64,000 bases of DNA from an uncultured Prochlorococcus sp. GTDB lineage: Bacteria; Cyanobacteriota; Cyanobacteriia; PCC-6307; Cyanobiaceae. Below, one piece after another: positions 49,259 to 59,608 of the stretch. The stretch covers positions 62,001 through 126,000 of the forward strand of contig CACOQT010000001.1 of the NCBI GenBank assembly GCA_902629395.1. The letters are read 5' to 3'. The translations under genes and the position numbers were made by a program. Position 1 is the first letter of the stretch; every line of letters starts with the position of its first letter. A model generated the notes under the pieces. It had not been told where the DNA came from. It saw only the letters and a program-made list of their open reading frames with translations, and made no database searches.

Positions 49259-51562
49259 ATGTCCAACAGATACTCCAACTCTGGTAAAAAATTAATAACC
49301 AAAAGTGCATTTGTATTTGCTTTTGTATTTCCTTTTATAAGTCTTCTTGATGAAAGTAAAGCATCTAAAACTATCTCAGCTGAAAATCAATTCTTTGTTG
49401 GTAATCTTCATAGTGAAAATTTGCAATTTATACATAAGGTGAATGAAAAAAAAATTAATTTAAATTATGCCGACACTCTTATATCTGAAGTTAAAGATGA
49501 AAATGATAATATCAATACTCTTGAAGAAAAAAGAGTATTGATATCAGAGATTGTTATTGAGGGACTTGAAGATCATCCGGATAAAGAGCGCTTGGAAGTC
49601 ATCGCTTATGATGCAATGCTAATTAGACCAGGCAGTAAAGTTACGAGTGAAGAAGTTAAGAACGATTTAGACCGAATTTACTCAACAGGATGGTTCTCTG
49701 GTGCGAAAATTGAATCTTTTAAGAGTGCTTTAGGTGTTCAACTTTTGATTAAAATCGAACCTAATCCAATACTGAATACTGTAAACATAATTCCATCAGA
49801 GGTAAAACTATCTAGTACAAAATTAAATGAGATTTTTAATAATGATTATGGCAAAACTTTAAATTTAAATACTTTACAAAACAGGATTAAAGAAATTAAG
49901 GATTGGTATACAAGTAAGGGATATTCAATTGCTAGGATATCTGGCCCAAGTAATGTAACTAAAGAAGGTAGAGTTGTACTTAATATTCAAGAAGGATATA
50001 TTGCTGGTATTGAGATTAGCTTTATAGATGAAGATGGAAATACCGAAGATGAAAATGGCAAAATGATAAAAGGGAAAACTAAAAAATGGGTAATCGAAAG
50101 AGAATTAATAACTAAAGTTGGAGATATTTTTAATAGAAAAAAATTAGAATCTGATATAAAAAGATTATATTCAACGTCCCTTTTTAATGATGTAAAGGTA
50201 ACTCTTAAGCCTTTAATTTCTGAACCAGGAAATATTATCATTGCACTCGGTATAACAGAACAGAGAACTGGCTCTTTGACTGGTGGGCTTGGCTATAGCG
50301 GAGGACAAGGTGTGTTTGGACAGATCGGATTGCAAGAGTCCAATCTTGTTGGTAGATCATGGTCATCAAATATGAATTTGACTTATGGAGAGTATGGTGC
50401 ACTTCTAAATCTTTCCTTATACGATCCCTGGATTAAAAATGATAAACATAGAACATCTTTTAGAACTTCTTTATATTTAAGTAGAGAAGTTCCTCAAGAA
50501 TTTAGAAGTCAAGAGGGCGGAAGTATAAGAGGAGTTACAGATAAATATGAAGCACCTAATTCATTAATAAGTTACGATACTGGTCAATCTCAATACTTAG
50601 ATTTAAATGCTAATAATACTTTAGTTGAAATAGGACCATTTGCTAATCTTTTGTCTGCTAAGTCATCTGCACCGCAGTTTAGCTGGTTTGATTATGAGGG
50701 TGATTCTATAGTTTTGGAGCGCACAGGAGGAGGTTTTTCTTTTGCAAGACCTTTAAATGGTGGAGAGCCCCTAAAGAAAGTACCTTGGAGTGCCCTTATT
50801 GGTGCAAACATCCAGAGAGTAAAGCCAATAGATTACGCTGGAGATAAAAGACCTTACGGCGTTGCATCTACAAATTTTATAGACGGTAGAGTACCCAAGA
50901 ATGAAGTTATTTGCGTAGCATACAATTGCTCAACGGAAAATACATTATTAAGCTTCAAAAGTGCAATCACATACAACAATTTAGATAATTCTAGAAATCC
51001 AACTTCTGGAGATTATTTAAATATTGGTTCTGAACAATTTATTAGTTTGGGTGAGAATTCACCAACTTTTAACAGAACTAGGATTAATTATTCTCGTTTT
51101 TATCCTACAAATTGGCTTAAGTTTCACAAGAGTTGTCGTCTCAAGCCTGGTCCAACTTCAAGTTGTGCACAATCTATAGGTTTGCAAGCAAAGATTGGAA
51201 CAATTATCGGTGAGCTTCCTCCTTATGAAGCATTTTGCCTAGGAGGATCCAGCTCTGTTAGAGGTTGGAATGCTTGTGATCTAGGCGTTGCAAGAAATTA
51301 TGGCGAGTTAACAGGTGAATATAGATTTCCTATTTGGCGGCTAGTTTCAGGAGTCCTATTTGTGGACGCGGGATCTGATTTTGGATCTCAATCTAATGTG
51401 CCAGGAAAACCTGGAAAAATTTTAGAAAAGCCAGGGTCTGGTTTTTCTGTGGGCCCTGGAGCGGTCATTAATACCCCTGTTGGCCCAATTCGTATAGAGG
51501 CGGCTACTCAGGATTTCAGCGGTAATTGGCGATATAACATTGGAATTGGGTGGAAATTCTAG
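49259..51562 (+). CDS. BamA/Omp85-family outer membrane assembly protein
   Basis: Outer-membrane beta-barrel protein of 767 residues: N-terminal signal, three POTRA-like repeats (about 90-330; segments ISEIVIEGLEDHPD, YSTGWFSGAKIE, LYSTSLFNDVKV), then a C-terminal barrel with the family motif SSSVRGWNACDLG and a final aromatic residue. It inserts other barrel proteins into the outer membrane. Head of a lipid A/envelope operon. Confidence 0.92.
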   Translation: MSNRYSNSGKKLITKSAFVFAFVFPFISLLDESKASKTISAENQFFVGNLHSENLQFIHKVNEKKINLNYADTLISEVKDENDNINTLEEKRVLISEIVIEGLEDHPDKERLEVIAYDAMLIRPGSKVTSEEVKNDLDRIYSTGWFSGAKIESFKSALGVQLLIKIEPNPILNTVNIIPSEVKLSSTKLNEIFNNDYGKTLNLNTLQNRIKEIKDWYTSKGYSIARISGPSNVTKEGRVVLNIQEGYIAGIEISFIDEDGNTEDENGKMIKGKTKKWVIERELITKVGDIFNRKKLESDIKRLYSTSLFNDVKVTLKPLISEPGNIIIALGITEQRTGSLTGGLGYSGGQGVFGQIGLQESNLVGRSWSSNMNLTYGEYGALLNLSLYDPWIKNDKHRTSFRTSLYLSREVPQEFRSQEGGSIRGVTDKYEAPNSLISYDTGQSQYLDLNANNTLVEIGPFANLLSAKSSAPQFSWFDYEGDSIVLERTGGGFSFARPLNGGEPLKKVPWSALIGANIQRVKPIDYAGDKRPYGVASTNFIDGRVPKNEVICVAYNCSTENTLLSFKSAITYNNLDNSRNPTSGDYLNIGSEQFISLGENSPTFNRTRINYSRFYPTNWLKFHKSCRLKPGPTSSCAQSIGLQAKIGTIIGELPPYEAFCLGGSSSVRGWNACDLGVARNYGELTGEYRFPIWRLVSGVLFVDAGSDFGSQSNVPGKPGKILEKPGSGFSVGPGAVINTPVGPIRIEAATQDFSGNWRYNIGIGWKF

Positions 51563-52407
51563 TGTTCTCTTTCCCTCATGACTATGAAGAAGGTTGGACG
51601 CTTAGGAATGAAATTAAAAAAGATGGTATTGGATTGCATTCTGGCCTCAAATGTAAAGTTGTCATTAAACCGACAGAATTAAAAGGATTTCATATCTCTT
51701 TTTCAGATGAACCTAATAAAGTTTTTCCGCTGAATATTTCTCAAGTAAGGAATACTCCTTTGTGCACAACACTTGATTTGGATGGGAAGAAGGTATCTAC
51801 TGTCGAACACTTGCTAGCTTCATTAATTGGTGCTGGATTAACTCATGTTCATATAGTAATAGCTGGCAATGAGATTCCCTTACTTGATGGCTCTGCTATT
51901 GGTTGGATCGAGGAAATTAAAAAAGTAGGAATGATTAATTCCACTACATCACCTAAACCAAGACCCGAGATAAAATCACAAATTTTTGTAAGCAAAGGGG
52001 AAAGTGTGATTTTTGCCATACCATCAAAAAAATGTAAATTAATAGGTTTGATTGATTTCCCTTATGAGGCAATTGGACAGCAAATGTTTTCTATTGAGCT
52101 TTCGCCAAATAATTTTGTTAAAGAAATTGCACCTGCAAGAACTTTTGGTTTTCTTGACCAACTAGAGGAATTAAAGAAAGCTGGACTAATTAAAGGAGGA
52201 GCACTTGAAAATGCGTTGGTTTGCAATGGTGATTCTTGGGTGAATCCACCCTTGAGATTTTCAAACGAGCCAGTGCGTCATAAATTGCTCGATTTGATTG
52301 GAGATTTAGCTTTTGTTGGGTTACCAAGAGCACAAATTTTTGTTTATAAAGGGTCTCACTCTCTTCATGCGAAATTTGCCTCTTCTCTTCAAAAGGTATT
52401 AACTTAA
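51562..52407 (+). CDS. lpxC: UDP-3-O-acyl-N-acetylglucosamine deacetylase
   Basis: Zinc deacetylase committing to lipid A synthesis. TVEHLLASLIGAGLTHVHI, IPLLDGSA and APARTFGF are present, and PVRHKLLDLIGDLAFVG contains the catalytic His-Asp region. Start taken as the GTG overlapping the BamA stop (TAGTG); an in-frame GTG at 51550 is less likely. Confidence 0.94.
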   Translation: MFSFPHDYEEGWTLRNEIKKDGIGLHSGLKCKVVIKPTELKGFHISFSDEPNKVFPLNISQVRNTPLCTTLDLDGKKVSTVEHLLASLIGAGLTHVHIVIAGNEIPLLDGSAIGWIEEIKKVGMINSTTSPKPRPEIKSQIFVSKGESVIFAIPSKKCKLIGLIDFPYEAIGQQMFSIELSPNNFVKEIAPARTFGFLDQLEELKKAGLIKGGALENALVCNGDSWVNPPLRFSNEPVRHKLLDLIGDLAFVGLPRAQIFVYKGSHSLHAKFASSLQKVLT

Positions 52408-52419
52408 TTAAAGCCGATT

Positions 52420-52878
52420 TTGACCGACATTTCTCCTTCTCAACCTCTTATTTTAAATAGCGAGCAAATAATGGGGCTTCTGCCACATAGATATCCTTTT
52501 GCCCTCGTTGACAGAGTGATAGAACATGATAAAGGTAAGAAAGCTGTGGCAATCAAAAATGTCACTCTTAATGAGCCTCAATTTCAAGGCCATTTTCCTG
52601 AAAGACCGTTAATGCCTGGAGTTTTAATTGTTGAAGCTATGGCTCAGGTAGGCGGTTTGATCGTTTCTCAAATGCCTGACCTTCCGAAAGGTCTTTTTGT
52701 CTTCGCTGGGATTGATGCAGTTAGGTTCAGGCGTCCAGTGGTCCCTGGAGATCAACTATTAATAACTTGTGAATTGATAAGCATCAAAAGGAAAAGATTT
52801 GGCAAGGTTAAGGGAGAAGCAAAAGTGGATGATCATTTAGTTTGTTCTGGTGATTTGATGTTCTCTCTTGTGGATTGA
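52420..52878 (+). CDS. fabZ: 3-hydroxyacyl-ACP dehydratase FabZ
   Basis: Fatty-acid elongation dehydratase, hot-dog fold, 152 residues. [14 protein letters not shown] near the start and [20 protein letters not shown] containing the catalytic His and Glu. Start is a TTG 12 bases after lpxC; no better start upstream. Confidence 0.95.
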   Translation: MTDISPSQPLILNSEQIMGLLPHRYPFALVDRVIEHDKGKKAVAIKNVTLNEPQFQGHFPERPLMPGVLIVEAMAQVGGLIVSQMPDLPKGLFVFAGIDAVRFRRPVVPGDQLLITCELISIKRKRFGKVKGEAKVDDHLVCSGDLMFSLVD

Positions 52879-52882
52879 AATA

Positions 52883-53734
52883 ATGAGTGAACTTAAATTA
52901 TTTAGAGACTTTACTGCGGAAAACAAAGTTAATATTCATGACTATGCTGACGTGTCTAATAAGGCTGAACTTGGGAACGGAGTATTTGTAGGTTCAGGAG
53001 CTGTGATAGGACCAAATGTGATTATCGGTCCAAATACTTGGATAGGACCAAATGTAATTATCGAGGGTAAAGTAAAAATAGGATCTAATAATAAGATATT
53101 TCCTGGTGCATGTATTGGATTAGAGCCTCAAGATTTGAAATATAATGGAGATTCTACTGATGTTTTAATTGGGGATAATAATACTTTTAGAGAATGTGTA
53201 ACTATTAATAGAGCAACCTTTAAAGGGGAGAAAACTATAGTTGGGAATCAAAATTTGTTAATGGCGTATTCTCATTTAGGACATAATTGCGAAATTGGAA
53301 ACAATGTGGTCATAGCTAATAGCGTGCAGATTGCAGGTCACGTTGTTGTTGAGGATAGGGCTGTTATTGGTGGTTGTTTGGGGATACATCAATTTGTTCA
53401 TATTGGTTATTTGGCCATGGTTGGAGGTATGACAAGGGTTGATAGAGATGTTCCTCCATATTGTTTAGCAGAAGGTCATCCTGGCAGAATGCGTGGGCTA
53501 AATAAAGTGGGAATTAAGAGGAAGAGTATAGATAAAGAAAATAAAGACGAATATCTTCAATTGAAAAGAATTTGGAATTTGTTATTTAAATCTGAATACG
53601 TAATCTCTGAGAGTTTAGAAATTGCAAGAAAAGAAAATTTATTTCAATCTTCCGCGAGATTATGTGATTTTATAGAACTTTCTATAGCTAAAGGTAGAAG
53701 AGGTCCAATGCCTTCTTTAATGCAAAATAAATAA
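52883..53734 (+). CDS. lpxA: UDP-N-acetylglucosamine acyltransferase
   Basis: First acyltransferase of lipid A synthesis. Left-handed beta-helix built from hexapeptide repeats (GNGVFVGSGAVIGPNVIIGP and on), catalytic region MAYSHLGHNCEIGNN. ATG at 52883, four bases after fabZ, is preferred to an upstream TTG at 52868. Its stop overlaps the lpxB start (TAATG). Confidence 0.95.
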   Translation: MSELKLFRDFTAENKVNIHDYADVSNKAELGNGVFVGSGAVIGPNVIIGPNTWIGPNVIIEGKVKIGSNNKIFPGACIGLEPQDLKYNGDSTDVLIGDNNTFRECVTINRATFKGEKTIVGNQNLLMAYSHLGHNCEIGNNVVIANSVQIAGHVVVEDRAVIGGCLGIHQFVHIGYLAMVGGMTRVDRDVPPYCLAEGHPGRMRGLNKVGIKRKSIDKENKDEYLQLKRIWNLLFKSEYVISESLEIARKENLFQSSARLCDFIELSIAKGRRGPMPSLMQNK

Positions 53735-54909
53735 TGAAATTATTAATCAGCACTGGAGAGGTATCTGGAGATTTGCAGGGAAGTTTATTAATAAAAGCTT
53801 TAAAGAATAATGCAGAAAAGAGAAGAATTGAATTAGAGATAACTGCTTTAGGTGGAGAAAGAATGCGAGAAGCTGGCGCTAAAGTCATATCCAATACTTC
53901 TGCAATAGGTGCAATTGGTTTTTTAGAAGCTCTCCCTTATATATTTCCAACTTTAAATGCACAATCAAAAATAGAAAATTTTTTAAGTTCTGCTACTCCT
54001 GATGCAGTTGTATTAATTGACTATATGGGGCCAAATATTCGACTGGGATTAAAAGTAAAAAAAAAGTTCCCAAATATTCCAATAATTTATTATATTGCAC
54101 CGCAGGAATGGGCATGGAGATTAGGTGATTCAGGAACAACCGATTTGATTAGTTTTACAGATAAAATTTTGGCTATTTTTGAGGAGGAAGCTGAATTTTA
54201 TTCAAATAAAGGAGGAAATGTAAAGTTTGTGGGCCATCCAATGTTGGATTTCTATAGAAATATTCCTACTAGAGAAGAATCATTTAGGAAAATAGGATTA
54301 GCCTCTGATAATAAACTTCTTCTTATCATTCCAGCATCTAGGAAACAAGAGCTTAAATATATATTGCCTACATTACTTAAAGCAGCTAGACTGCTTCAAG
54401 AAAGAGATCCTTCAATATTTGTCATAATACCATCAGGGTTAAAAGAATTTGATGAGATTTTAAATAATTCATTAGAAGAATATGGTATATCTGGAAGTAT
54501 TATTTTGTCGAATGAAGTTGATGATATAAAACCATTTTTATTCTCTGCTGCTCATTTAGCTTTAGCTAAGTCTGGAACGATAAATATGGAATTAGCCCTA
54601 AACTCAGTACCACAAATTGTTGGGTATAAAGTAAGTAGAATAACCGCTTTTTTTGCAAGATATTTATTGAGATTTAATGTTAAATATATTTCACCAGTTA
54701 ACCTTCTTTTAAATAAAATGTTAGTACCAGAGTTTATACAAGAGGATTTTCAAGCTGAAAAGATCTTCAATGCAGCAATAAAAATCATGGAAAATAGATC
54801 TACACAAGATGACATAATGCTTGGTTATAAAAGATTGAAAGATAGATTAGGCAAACCTGGTGTTACAGATAGAGCATCAAACTATATTCTGGACTTATTA
54901 ATTCAATGA
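53734..54909 (+). CDS. lpxB: Lipid-A-disaccharide synthase
   Basis: Glycosyltransferase joining two acylated glucosamines, 391 residues. Start LLISTGEVSGDLQGSLL, then YYIAPQEWAWR and the GTINMELAL region. Overlaps lpxA by one base and msrA by four, consistent with translational coupling across the operon. Confidence 0.95.
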   Translation: MKLLISTGEVSGDLQGSLLIKALKNNAEKRRIELEITALGGERMREAGAKVISNTSAIGAIGFLEALPYIFPTLNAQSKIENFLSSATPDAVVLIDYMGPNIRLGLKVKKKFPNIPIIYYIAPQEWAWRLGDSGTTDLISFTDKILAIFEEEAEFYSNKGGNVKFVGHPMLDFYRNIPTREESFRKIGLASDNKLLLIIPASRKQELKYILPTLLKAARLLQERDPSIFVIIPSGLKEFDEILNNSLEEYGISGSIILSNEVDDIKPFLFSAAHLALAKSGTINMELALNSVPQIVGYKVSRITAFFARYLLRFNVKYISPVNLLLNKMLVPEFIQEDFQAEKIFNAAIKIMENRSTQDDIMLGYKRLKDRLGKPGVTDRASNYILDLLIQ

Positions 54910-55514
54910 TTATCATGAAAAAAATCTTAACAAGAATAATATTAGCTTGTTCAGTCCTTCAATTACTAATAGCTTGCCCTTTACAAGTATCTGCTCAGTC
55001 TGAGGAGGCTATTTTTGCAGGGGGTTGTTTTTGGTGCCTAGAGCATGATTTAGAGAAACTTAAAGGAGTAGTTTCTGCGGAAAGTGGATACTCTGGAGGA
55101 GATCTGGCAAATCCTACATATCAAAATCATAGTGGACATCAAGAGGTTGTTAAAGTTACTTTTGATTCTGATGTTATTAGCTATAAAGATTTACTAAAGC
55201 AGTATTGGTTTAATATTGATCCTTTTGATAATAAGGGCCAATTTTGTGATAGAGGTGATTCATATAAGCCTGTTATTTTTACATCTAATAAAGAACAAGA
55301 GCGAGCCGCAAAAGATAGTCAAGAAAACATTTCTGTTGGATTAAATGTACCCTTAGACGAATTAAAAGTTGATATTATTGATTCTAAAGCCTTTTGGATT
55401 GCAGAGAATTATCATCAGGACTTTGCTGATAAAAATCCAATTAAATATAATTTCTATAGAACAAGTTGTGGTAGAGATAATAGACTAAAAAAAGTTTGGG
55501 GAGAATATAAATAG
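54906..55514 (+). CDS. msrA: Exported peptide methionine sulfoxide reductase MsrA
   Basis: Reduces methionine-S-sulfoxide in proteins. Catalytic GGCFWCLEHD with Cys at 41, and YSGGDLANPTYQ, SGHQEVV and AENYHQDFADKN blocks. An N-terminal signal (KKILTRIILACSVLQLLIA, then VSAQ) suggests export to periplasm or lumen. 202 residues. It overlaps lpxB by 4 bases, so it sits in the lipid A operon. Confidence 0.93.
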   Translation: MIIMKKILTRIILACSVLQLLIACPLQVSAQSEEAIFAGGCFWCLEHDLEKLKGVVSAESGYSGGDLANPTYQNHSGHQEVVKVTFDSDVISYKDLLKQYWFNIDPFDNKGQFCDRGDSYKPVIFTSNKEQERAAKDSQENISVGLNVPLDELKVDIIDSKAFWIAENYHQDFADKNPIKYNFYRTSCGRDNRLKKVWGEYK

Positions 55515-55578
55515 TAATAAAATAGTTAACTTAAGGTTATTCAATATATATTTCAACCTAAAAATTAAGGAGATATTA

Positions 55579-57063
55579 TTAAGGTTTTTGACTCATTTCT
55601 TTTATCCAATTAACTAACATTCTTACTCCATAACCAGTTGCACCCTTAGGATTTAAATCTCTATCTTTTTCAGTCCAACATGTACCTGCAATATCAATGT
55701 GAGCCCATGGAATACTTGAAGTTACAAATTCTTTTAGAAACAATGCAGCAGTTATTGATCCCCCTGGCCTAGGGCCTGTGTTTTGCAAATCAGCAATAGA
55801 TGATTTAATTCCAGCTTTGTATGAATCTTGCATGGGCATTCTCCAAATTCCCTCTCCGGCCTTACTTGCAGCTTTAGTTAATTGTTCAGAGAGCTGATCA
55901 TTGTCAGTCCATAATCCTGCTATCTCATCTCCTAAAGCAATAACGCAAGCTCCAGTTAGAGTCGCGAGATCTACTATGGCGTCTGGCTTAAGTTTGCATG
56001 CATAAACTAAGGCATCGGCTAATGTTAATCTTCCCTCTGCATCGGTATTGTTTACTTCAATAGTTTTTCCGTTCGAGGCTGTGATGATATCTCCAGGATG
56101 CAATGCAGAACCATTGATCATATTCTCGCAAGCAGCAACAATAAAATGAACCTCTATGTTGCTTGGCTTCAGTTCTGCTATCGTTCTTGCTGTCCCAAGG
56201 ACAGCAGCACTTCCTCCCATGTCGTACTTCATTTTTTCAATTTGAGAAGCACCTACTTTCAAGTTATATCCGCCAGAGTCAAAAGTTAAACCTTTGCCGA
56301 CCAATACGACTTTGTGTTTTGGATCTTTAGGAGAATATTTCAAATGTATAAAATGAGGATCTAGATCTGATCCTTTGGCAACCGCTAAGTAGGCTCCCAT
56401 TTTTAGTTCTTGGCACTCTTCTTTATCAAGAATTTTTAAATCTAGACCATATTCAGCGGCTATAGTCTCAGCCTCCTTCGCCATTTGATACGGGGTAAGA
56501 ACGTTTGGGGGAGCTGAAACAAGTTCTCTTGCAAATTTAACTCCTTCGCAAATTGGATTTATTTCAGCTACGGCTGATGGAGTGATTTTGGGATCCAAGC
56601 CTATCAATTCAACTTCATCAATTGGAGAAGAGTCTGTTGCTTCTGATTTAAATCTCAGATCTTTAATAGATGACAACCTAACTGCTTCTCCAACCGCACA
56701 AGCAGCTGAAGAAGGGTCAAATGCATCCCAAGGAAAAAATATTCCTACTTTTCTTTCGTTACCTGAAACTTGGCGGGTGCATATTGAGGCTGCCTTCCTT
56801 AGATCATCAATTCGAAGGTTTTCCGCCTTGCCTAAACCTACAAAGATTACTTTTTTTATATTGCCTTCTATGAGTTCAATGGATAGTTTCTGATTTTTTG
56901 TACCTTTGAACTTTGAATCAATGAACCTTTGACTCAAAAAAGTATCTTTTATTATCGTATTAAATGAACTTATTTGCCTTTCGATTGTTCCTTCTAAAAT
57001 CCCAGCGATAAGGACTGATCCTGACCAGTCGTTAATGTTTTCGGTGACTGCTGATATTCGCAT
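55579..57063 (-). CDS. pepA: Leucyl aminopeptidase
   Basis: M17-family metallo-aminopeptidase, 494 residues. Metal-binding blocks KGLTFDSGGYNLK, KYDMGGSAAVLG and NTDAEGRLTLADAL are complete. Converges on msrA; 38 bases downstream of the GIY-YIG gene on the same strand. Confidence 0.96.
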   Translation of the reverse strand: MRISAVTENINDWSGSVLIAGILEGTIERQISSFNTIIKDTFLSQRFIDSKFKGTKNQKLSIELIEGNIKKVIFVGLGKAENLRIDDLRKAASICTRQVSGNERKVGIFFPWDAFDPSSAACAVGEAVRLSSIKDLRFKSEATDSSPIDEVELIGLDPKITPSAVAEINPICEGVKFARELVSAPPNVLTPYQMAKEAETIAAEYGLDLKILDKEECQELKMGAYLAVAKGSDLDPHFIHLKYSPKDPKHKVVLVGKGLTFDSGGYNLKVGASQIEKMKYDMGGSAAVLGTARTIAELKPSNIEVHFIVAACENMINGSALHPGDIITASNGKTIEVNNTDAEGRLTLADALVYACKLKPDAIVDLATLTGACVIALGDEIAGLWTDNDQLSEQLTKAASKAGEGIWRMPMQDSYKAGIKSSIADLQNTGPRPGGSITAALFLKEFVTSSIPWAHIDIAGTCWTEKDRDLNPKGATGYGVRMLVNWIKEMSQKP

Positions 57064-57101
57064 TTAATTTTTTTACTTGTTTATATCATAACAATTTTTT
57101 A

Positions 57102-57701
57102 CTAATTGATTTGAGAAGTAAATGGCGTTGCCCATATTCCTCTTGTTTCTTTATTAAATGGTGGAAGCCAAATTCTAATAAGTTGCTGTTCTAACTTTCT
57201 TCTTTCCTTCGTTTTGATTGGAACATCTAACCAAAAACGAATATTTAACCTTGTTGCAATATTTGCTTTTTGGAGATAATCAGAATAACTTGACAGGTAA
57301 TTTTTACAGTCGTGTTCACCTTTCCACCTCTTTTCTGCGGAAATTGTTTCTCCAATATATAATATAAAATTACTACCACAATCAACCATAGTATCCATTA
57401 CAAAATAAATCGCGGGTCCTTCATGCATAGCCTTTGGCCACTTCCAGAAATTTAAAGGCATTGGAGTAAGATCAATTGGGTTGAAAGATTCACTTAACTC
57501 CTCTGACCAAGGTTCAAATAATGATGTTTGATTTATATCTTTATAGCCATATTTAAAAATGTTAGATTGATGATTAGTTATTTTTGATTGCCATTCTTTG
57601 ATTGTTTTTTTATTGATAAATATATCATTGAGAGGATTACTTTCTGTGATATTTTCATCATTGCTTTTAAATAAATCATATTGCCTATTGAAATTTATCA
57701 T
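57102..57701 (-). CDS. GIY-YIG-type nuclease-fold protein
   Basis: Protein of 199 residues. The C-terminal 110 residues resemble a GIY-YIG domain: AIYFVMDTMVD as the first strand, LYIGETISAEKRW as YIG with the following Arg/Lys, and KLEQQLIRIWLPPFNKE with the conserved Glu and Asn. The N-terminal half is unassigned. Could be a host repair factor. Confidence 0.75.
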   Translation of the reverse strand: MINFNRQYDLFKSNDENITESNPLNDIFINKKTIKEWQSKITNHQSNIFKYGYKDINQTSLFEPWSEELSESFNPIDLTPMPLNFWKWPKAMHEGPAIYFVMDTMVDCGSNFILYIGETISAEKRWKGEHDCKNYLSSYSDYLQKANIATRLNIRFWLDVPIKTKERRKLEQQLIRIWLPPFNKETRGIWATPFTSQIN

Positions 57702-58009
57702 GTTAATAGGTTAAAAAAGACAATTCTTATGTAATAGCTCATTGTAATATAACCGTTATCTTGAATTATTTTGACTAAGGTCAGTTTTGTTTAAGCTTTA
57801 TAAGATAAGATGAAAATTATTTTTCTTCATTAGTGCTTTTTATCTTACTTGAATAAGTTATATTTTTTTAGGTGTGGCTATTTCCACTCTCTAAACAAAT
57901 GTTTTTGGGTAGAAACGGTCTAAACTTCGTAAAAGTTCTCAATGATACAATTAGTTAATATCATTGAATTCAAAACCGATCAATTGATCTTTCAACTAGG
58001 GTTTAAGGC
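57702..58009. other. Divergent promoter gap, nothing recognised
   Basis: The 308 bases between the GIY-YIG and DUF1825 genes are AT-rich. A Shine-Dalgarno-like AAGG lies just before the DUF1825 ATG. No hairpin or frame of note. Confidence 0.45.
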
Positions 58010-58327
58010 ATGAGTTTTTTTGAATCTGAAATTGTTCAGGAAGAGGCAAAAAAACTCTTTACTGATTATCAGAATCTGATGCAATTAGGCTCTGATTATG
58101 GAAAATTTGATAGAGAAGGCAAAGTAATGTTTATTGATAATATGGAAGATTTAATGGAGAGGTATAAAGTTTTTATGAAACGATTTGAGCTTTCAGAAGA
58201 TTTTCAGGCAAAAATGACAGTTGAGCAGTTAAAGACCCAGCTTAGTCAATTTGGAATTACTCCTGATCAAATGTTTGATCAGATGAATAAAACTTTGGTG
58301 AGAATGAAATCAGAACTTGATAAATGA
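58010..58327 (+). CDS. DUF1825 family protein
   Basis: Soluble all-helical protein of 105 residues starting MSFFESEIVQEEAKKLF, with FDREGKVMFIDNMEDLMERY and KMTVEQLKTQLSQFG, the DUF1825 pattern of cyanobacteria. Function unknown. 24 bases upstream of tyrS. Confidence 0.87.
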   Translation: MSFFESEIVQEEAKKLFTDYQNLMQLGSDYGKFDREGKVMFIDNMEDLMERYKVFMKRFELSEDFQAKMTVEQLKTQLSQFGITPDQMFDQMNKTLVRMKSELDK

Positions 58328-58351
58328 CCAAAGACTTTTTTATAAATAGCT

Positions 58352-59599
58352 ATGTTTGATAAATCGAATGAATTACCAGATTGGATCTCTAGAGGTTTAG
58401 AAGACCTTTTCCCTTGTGATAACGCGAGAGATTCAGATCAGAATTTTCTTAAAAGATTAGAAATTTCAGCAATAGAAAAAAAACCTTTACGTGTAAAACT
58501 TGGAATTGATCCAACTGGAACTGATATTCATTTAGGTCATAGTATCCTATTCAGGAAACTTAGAGCTTTTCAAGATGAAGGTCATACGGCAGTTCTTATA
58601 ATTGGAGACTTTACAGCAAGGATTGGAGACCCAACAGGAAAAAGTAAAACTAGAATTCAGCTTTCAAAAGATGAGGTCGAATCAAATGCATTAAATTATC
58701 TTGAACAACTAGGTTTAGGTAAAAATCCTAACGATTCTTTGCTTGATTTCTCAACTCCTGGTCGCTTAGAAATAAGAAGAAATAGCGAGTGGCTTGAAAA
58801 TCTTAATTTGACAAAAGTTATAGAACTTTTATCAAATTCAACAGTTGGTCAAATGCTAGCCAAAGAAGATTTTAATAATCGATATAAATCTGGTACTCCT
58901 ATATCTCTCCATGAATTTCTCTATCCACTTCTTCAAGGATATGATTCAGTGGCAATAAATTCTGATTTAGAACTTGGAGGAACAGACCAAAAATTTAATA
59001 TTGCTATGGGACGAGATCTACAACGAGCTTTTAGACAAAAACCGCAATTTGGAATGTTATTACCTATTTTAGTTGGGCTAGATGGGACACAAAAAATGAG
59101 TAAAAGCTTAGGCAATATTGTAGGAATAAATGAGGATTCATTGTCTATGTATTCAAAATTGGAAAAGGTTCCAGATGATTTAGTTTTTAGTTATCTAAAT
59201 TTACTAACTAACGAAAATTTAAAAGAGTTAAGCTCTAATCCGAGAGAGCTTCAGAAATTCATGGCTTTAAAAATAACATCTAACTTTAAAGGAATTGAAG
59301 CCGCAAGAAAAGCACAAGTTAATTCTGAAAAATTAGTTTTTGGCACTCAAGAATTTCTTGAGGAAATACCAGAAGTCTCTATTTCCAATGTTAATTTTCC
59401 AGCTAAGGCATTTTATTTATTTAGCAAAATGAAAATTTGTTCAACTAGCAGTGAAGCAAGAAGACAAATCCTTGGAGGTGCAGTAAGAATTGATGGAGAA
59501 AAAATTATGGATCCTAATACAGAGTTTGATACTCCAGATGATTTAATAGGAAAAATATTGCAAGTAGGAAAGAAAAAATTCGTTCGTGTCTCAATTTAA
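58352..59599 (+). CDS. tyrS: Tyrosyl-tRNA synthetase
   Basis: Class I aminoacyl-tRNA synthetase, 415 residues. HLGH at 60-63 (HIGH motif), KMSKS in [11 protein letters not shown], and a C-terminal S4 RNA-binding domain ([18 protein letters not shown]). 9 bases upstream of pyrF. Confidence 0.97.
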   Translation: MFDKSNELPDWISRGLEDLFPCDNARDSDQNFLKRLEISAIEKKPLRVKLGIDPTGTDIHLGHSILFRKLRAFQDEGHTAVLIIGDFTARIGDPTGKSKTRIQLSKDEVESNALNYLEQLGLGKNPNDSLLDFSTPGRLEIRRNSEWLENLNLTKVIELLSNSTVGQMLAKEDFNNRYKSGTPISLHEFLYPLLQGYDSVAINSDLELGGTDQKFNIAMGRDLQRAFRQKPQFGMLLPILVGLDGTQKMSKSLGNIVGINEDSLSMYSKLEKVPDDLVFSYLNLLTNENLKELSSNPRELQKFMALKITSNFKGIEAARKAQVNSEKLVFGTQEFLEEIPEVSISNVNFPAKAFYLFSKMKICSTSSEARRQILGGAVRIDGEKIMDPNTEFDTPDDLIGKILQVGKKKFVRVSI

Positions 59600-59608
59600 T
59601 AGCTTTTT

